A stretch of DNA of 64,000 nucleotides from Anolis sagrei (Eukaryota > Chordata > Lepidosauria > Squamata > Anolidae): positions 17,347,545-17,411,544 of the forward strand of contig NC_090025.1 in the NCBI RefSeq assembly GCF_037176765.1, given 5' to 3'. Of this stretch, positions 62,431 to 64,000 are shown piece after piece. The notes under the pieces were generated by a model. The model made no database searches. It saw nothing but the letters and a program-made list of their open reading frames with translations, and was not told where the DNA came from. Within the stretch, counting starts at the first letter, position 1, and each line of letters starts with the position of its first letter. A program made the translations under genes and the position numbers.

Positions 62431-62867
62431 CTTCTAGGATTGTGCATTGCTACATTAACACCTAAAATTATTCAAATATCCTCACTTGAGACAAGTATTA
62501 GCATTTTGATAATGTATCATAGATCCTTATATACCTGACATTTTACATGCTCATTGGCCCTTCTTTAAAAATAACTTCACAGAACAGAAGTGAATGACAT
62601 GCTACCTCAGATTTCCATCAAAATCTGAAGTTCAAAGATTATTGTAATATTATATTGCTTTCAGAGTGCCCATATGACCTGATCATGCATCATCCTTCCA
62701 GAAGGAAGAACTGCTCACATGCATTTAGTCAATTTATATTCACTTAAAGGAGTTGTGGCTGATCTCAGTACTTCTAGAGCAGGATGTAAGCAGGCAGGTG
62801 GCAGGTCACTGGAGGAAGAAAAGCTGCTCTTATAGAAATTCTCATACAAGATTGCTATAATAAAGAT

Positions 62868-63188
62868 CGGGTGGCGCAGCGGGTTAAACCGAGTTTCTGA
62901 ACTTGATGACCGAAAGGACGTGGTTTGGATCTGGGTAGCAGGGTGAGCCCCCGCTGTTAGTCCCAGCTTCTGCCAACCTTGCAGTTCAAAAACATGTGAA
63001 TGTAAGTAGATCAATAGGTACAGCTTTGGCGGAAAGGTAACAGCGCTCCATGCCGTCATGCTGGCCACATGACCTTGGTGGTGTCTACGGACAACGCTGG
63101 TTTTTCGGCTTAGAAATAGAGGTGAGCACTACACCCCAGGGTTGGACACAACTAGACTTAATTTCAGGGGAAACCTTTACCTTTACTT
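62868..63188 (+). repeat. Sauria-type SINE
   Basis: Head GGGTGGCGCAGCGGGTTAAA with B-box-like GTGGTTTGGATCTGG, body GCTTCTGCCAACCTTGCAGT and CGCTCCATGCCGTCATGCTG, tail AAACCTTTACCTTTAC. Nearly full length. Not a functional tRNA. Confidence 0.9.
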
Positions 63189-63426
63189 TATACTCTATTA
63201 TGTCCACATTTTTCACATAATATTTGGGGAGGGGGTAGGTTCCTTCAGATGGGGTAAATGTATCAAAAGGATGAAGTATGTGATTTTTCGGGCTAAATGG
63301 CACTTTTCTAGCAATTCCTGGAACCAGTTGGAATGTTTTCCTCTCACTTAAGTTGATTTCCTTTAGTTCCAAGACATATCAAAATAAAAAGTACTCACCT
63401 CCTCTATTCCTTCCTAAATTTTAAGA

Positions 63427-64000
63427 GAGTTAGTACTGTTATAAATCGTAATGTAAATATCCGATATGCAGGATATATTTTCATTCACTGGACTAAACTG
63501 AGCACAAATACCCAATATGCCCCAATGTGAATGCTAGTGGGGTTGGGGGGAGGGGGGGGGGAGGATTGATTTTGTAATTTGGGAGGTGTAGTTGCTGAGA
63601 TTTATAGTTCACCTATAATCAAAAAGCATTCTGAACTCCACCAGCGATGGAATTGAACCAAACTTGGCACAAAAAACTCCCATGACCAACAGAAAACACT
63701 GGAAGGGTTTGGTGGGCATTGACCTTGAGTTTGGGAGTTGTAGTTCACCTATATCCAGAGGAGCACTGTGGATTCATGCAATGATGGATCTGGACCAAAC
63801 TTGGCACGAATACTCAGTATGCTCAAATGTGAACACTGGTAGTCTGGGGAAAATAGACCTTGACATTTGGGAGTTGTAGTTGTTGGGATTTATAGTTCAC
63901 CTACAATCAAAGAGCATTCTGAACTCGACCAACAATAGAATTGGGTCAAACTTCTCACACAGAATCCCAATGACCACCAGGAAATACTATGTTTTCTGAT
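63427..64000. mobile_element. SPIN/URR1-like hAT element, runs off right edge
   Basis: TACTGTTATAAATCGTAATG and ATATCCGATATGCAGGATAT match the arm seen at 21864. The interior repeats a ~180-bp unit three times with TTTGGGAGTTGTAGTT, TTATAGTTCACCTACAATCA and GACCAAACTTGGCAC. Truncated at the left and cut by the window end. Confidence 0.65.

Noticed and set aside
62868-62950. tRNA gene
   Set aside because: A and B boxes are present but the sequence continues into the standard Sauria SINE body and cannot fold as a complete tRNA.

Overview
The window is vertebrate chromosomal DNA, almost certainly from a squamate reptile and probably an iguanian lizard. Two host genes with typical vertebrate exon-intron structure lie on the minus strand. 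The introns are packed with repeats seen in lizard genomes: tRNA-derived SINEs with an ACCTTT-type tail (Sauria SINE), L2, CR1 and L1 LINE ends, Penelope-like ends, 5S-derived SINE pieces, and many hAT MITEs with exact 8-bp target duplications. The species call rests on repeat character recalled from memory, not on a search.

Layout. Positions 1-20040 hold the 5' half of SEC31A (minus): a CpG-rich first exon near 19.8-20.04 kb and eight coding exons between 11.8 and 1.27 kb. These encode the first 348 residues, the whole WD40 propeller; the gene continues past the left edge. Positions 20046-20885 hold a tandem array of a MITE-derived sequence right behind the SEC31A first exon. Positions 20.9-32.8 kb are intergenic: a decayed hAT transposon with a 584-codon transposase frame, a CR1, SINEs, an LTR-like fossil, and an unassigned NF-Y/E2F-type promoter at 29.44-29.72 kb. 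In mammals THAP9 lies between SEC31A and LIN54; I see no THAP9 coding sequence here. Positions 32.8-64 kb hold LIN54 (minus): a 3' UTR of about 2.9 kb, thirteen coding exons from 35.7 to 56.0 kb, one likely 5' UTR exon at 57.1 kb, and then an intron running off the right edge.

The spliced LIN54 frame is 802 codons. Leaving out one 52-codon symmetric cassette exon gives 750, next to the 749 I recall for human LIN54. SEC31A is the outer-coat subunit of COPII vesicles; LIN54 is the DNA-binding subunit of the MuvB/DREAM cell-cycle complex. They are neighbours by ancient synteny, not a pathway.

Most worth a second look: the extra LIN54 exon, the orphan CCAAT/E2F promoter, a perfect 30-bp hairpin beside a SEC31A splice acceptor, a hAT transposase frame lacking a catalytic aspartate, and the repeat array abutting the SEC31A promoter.
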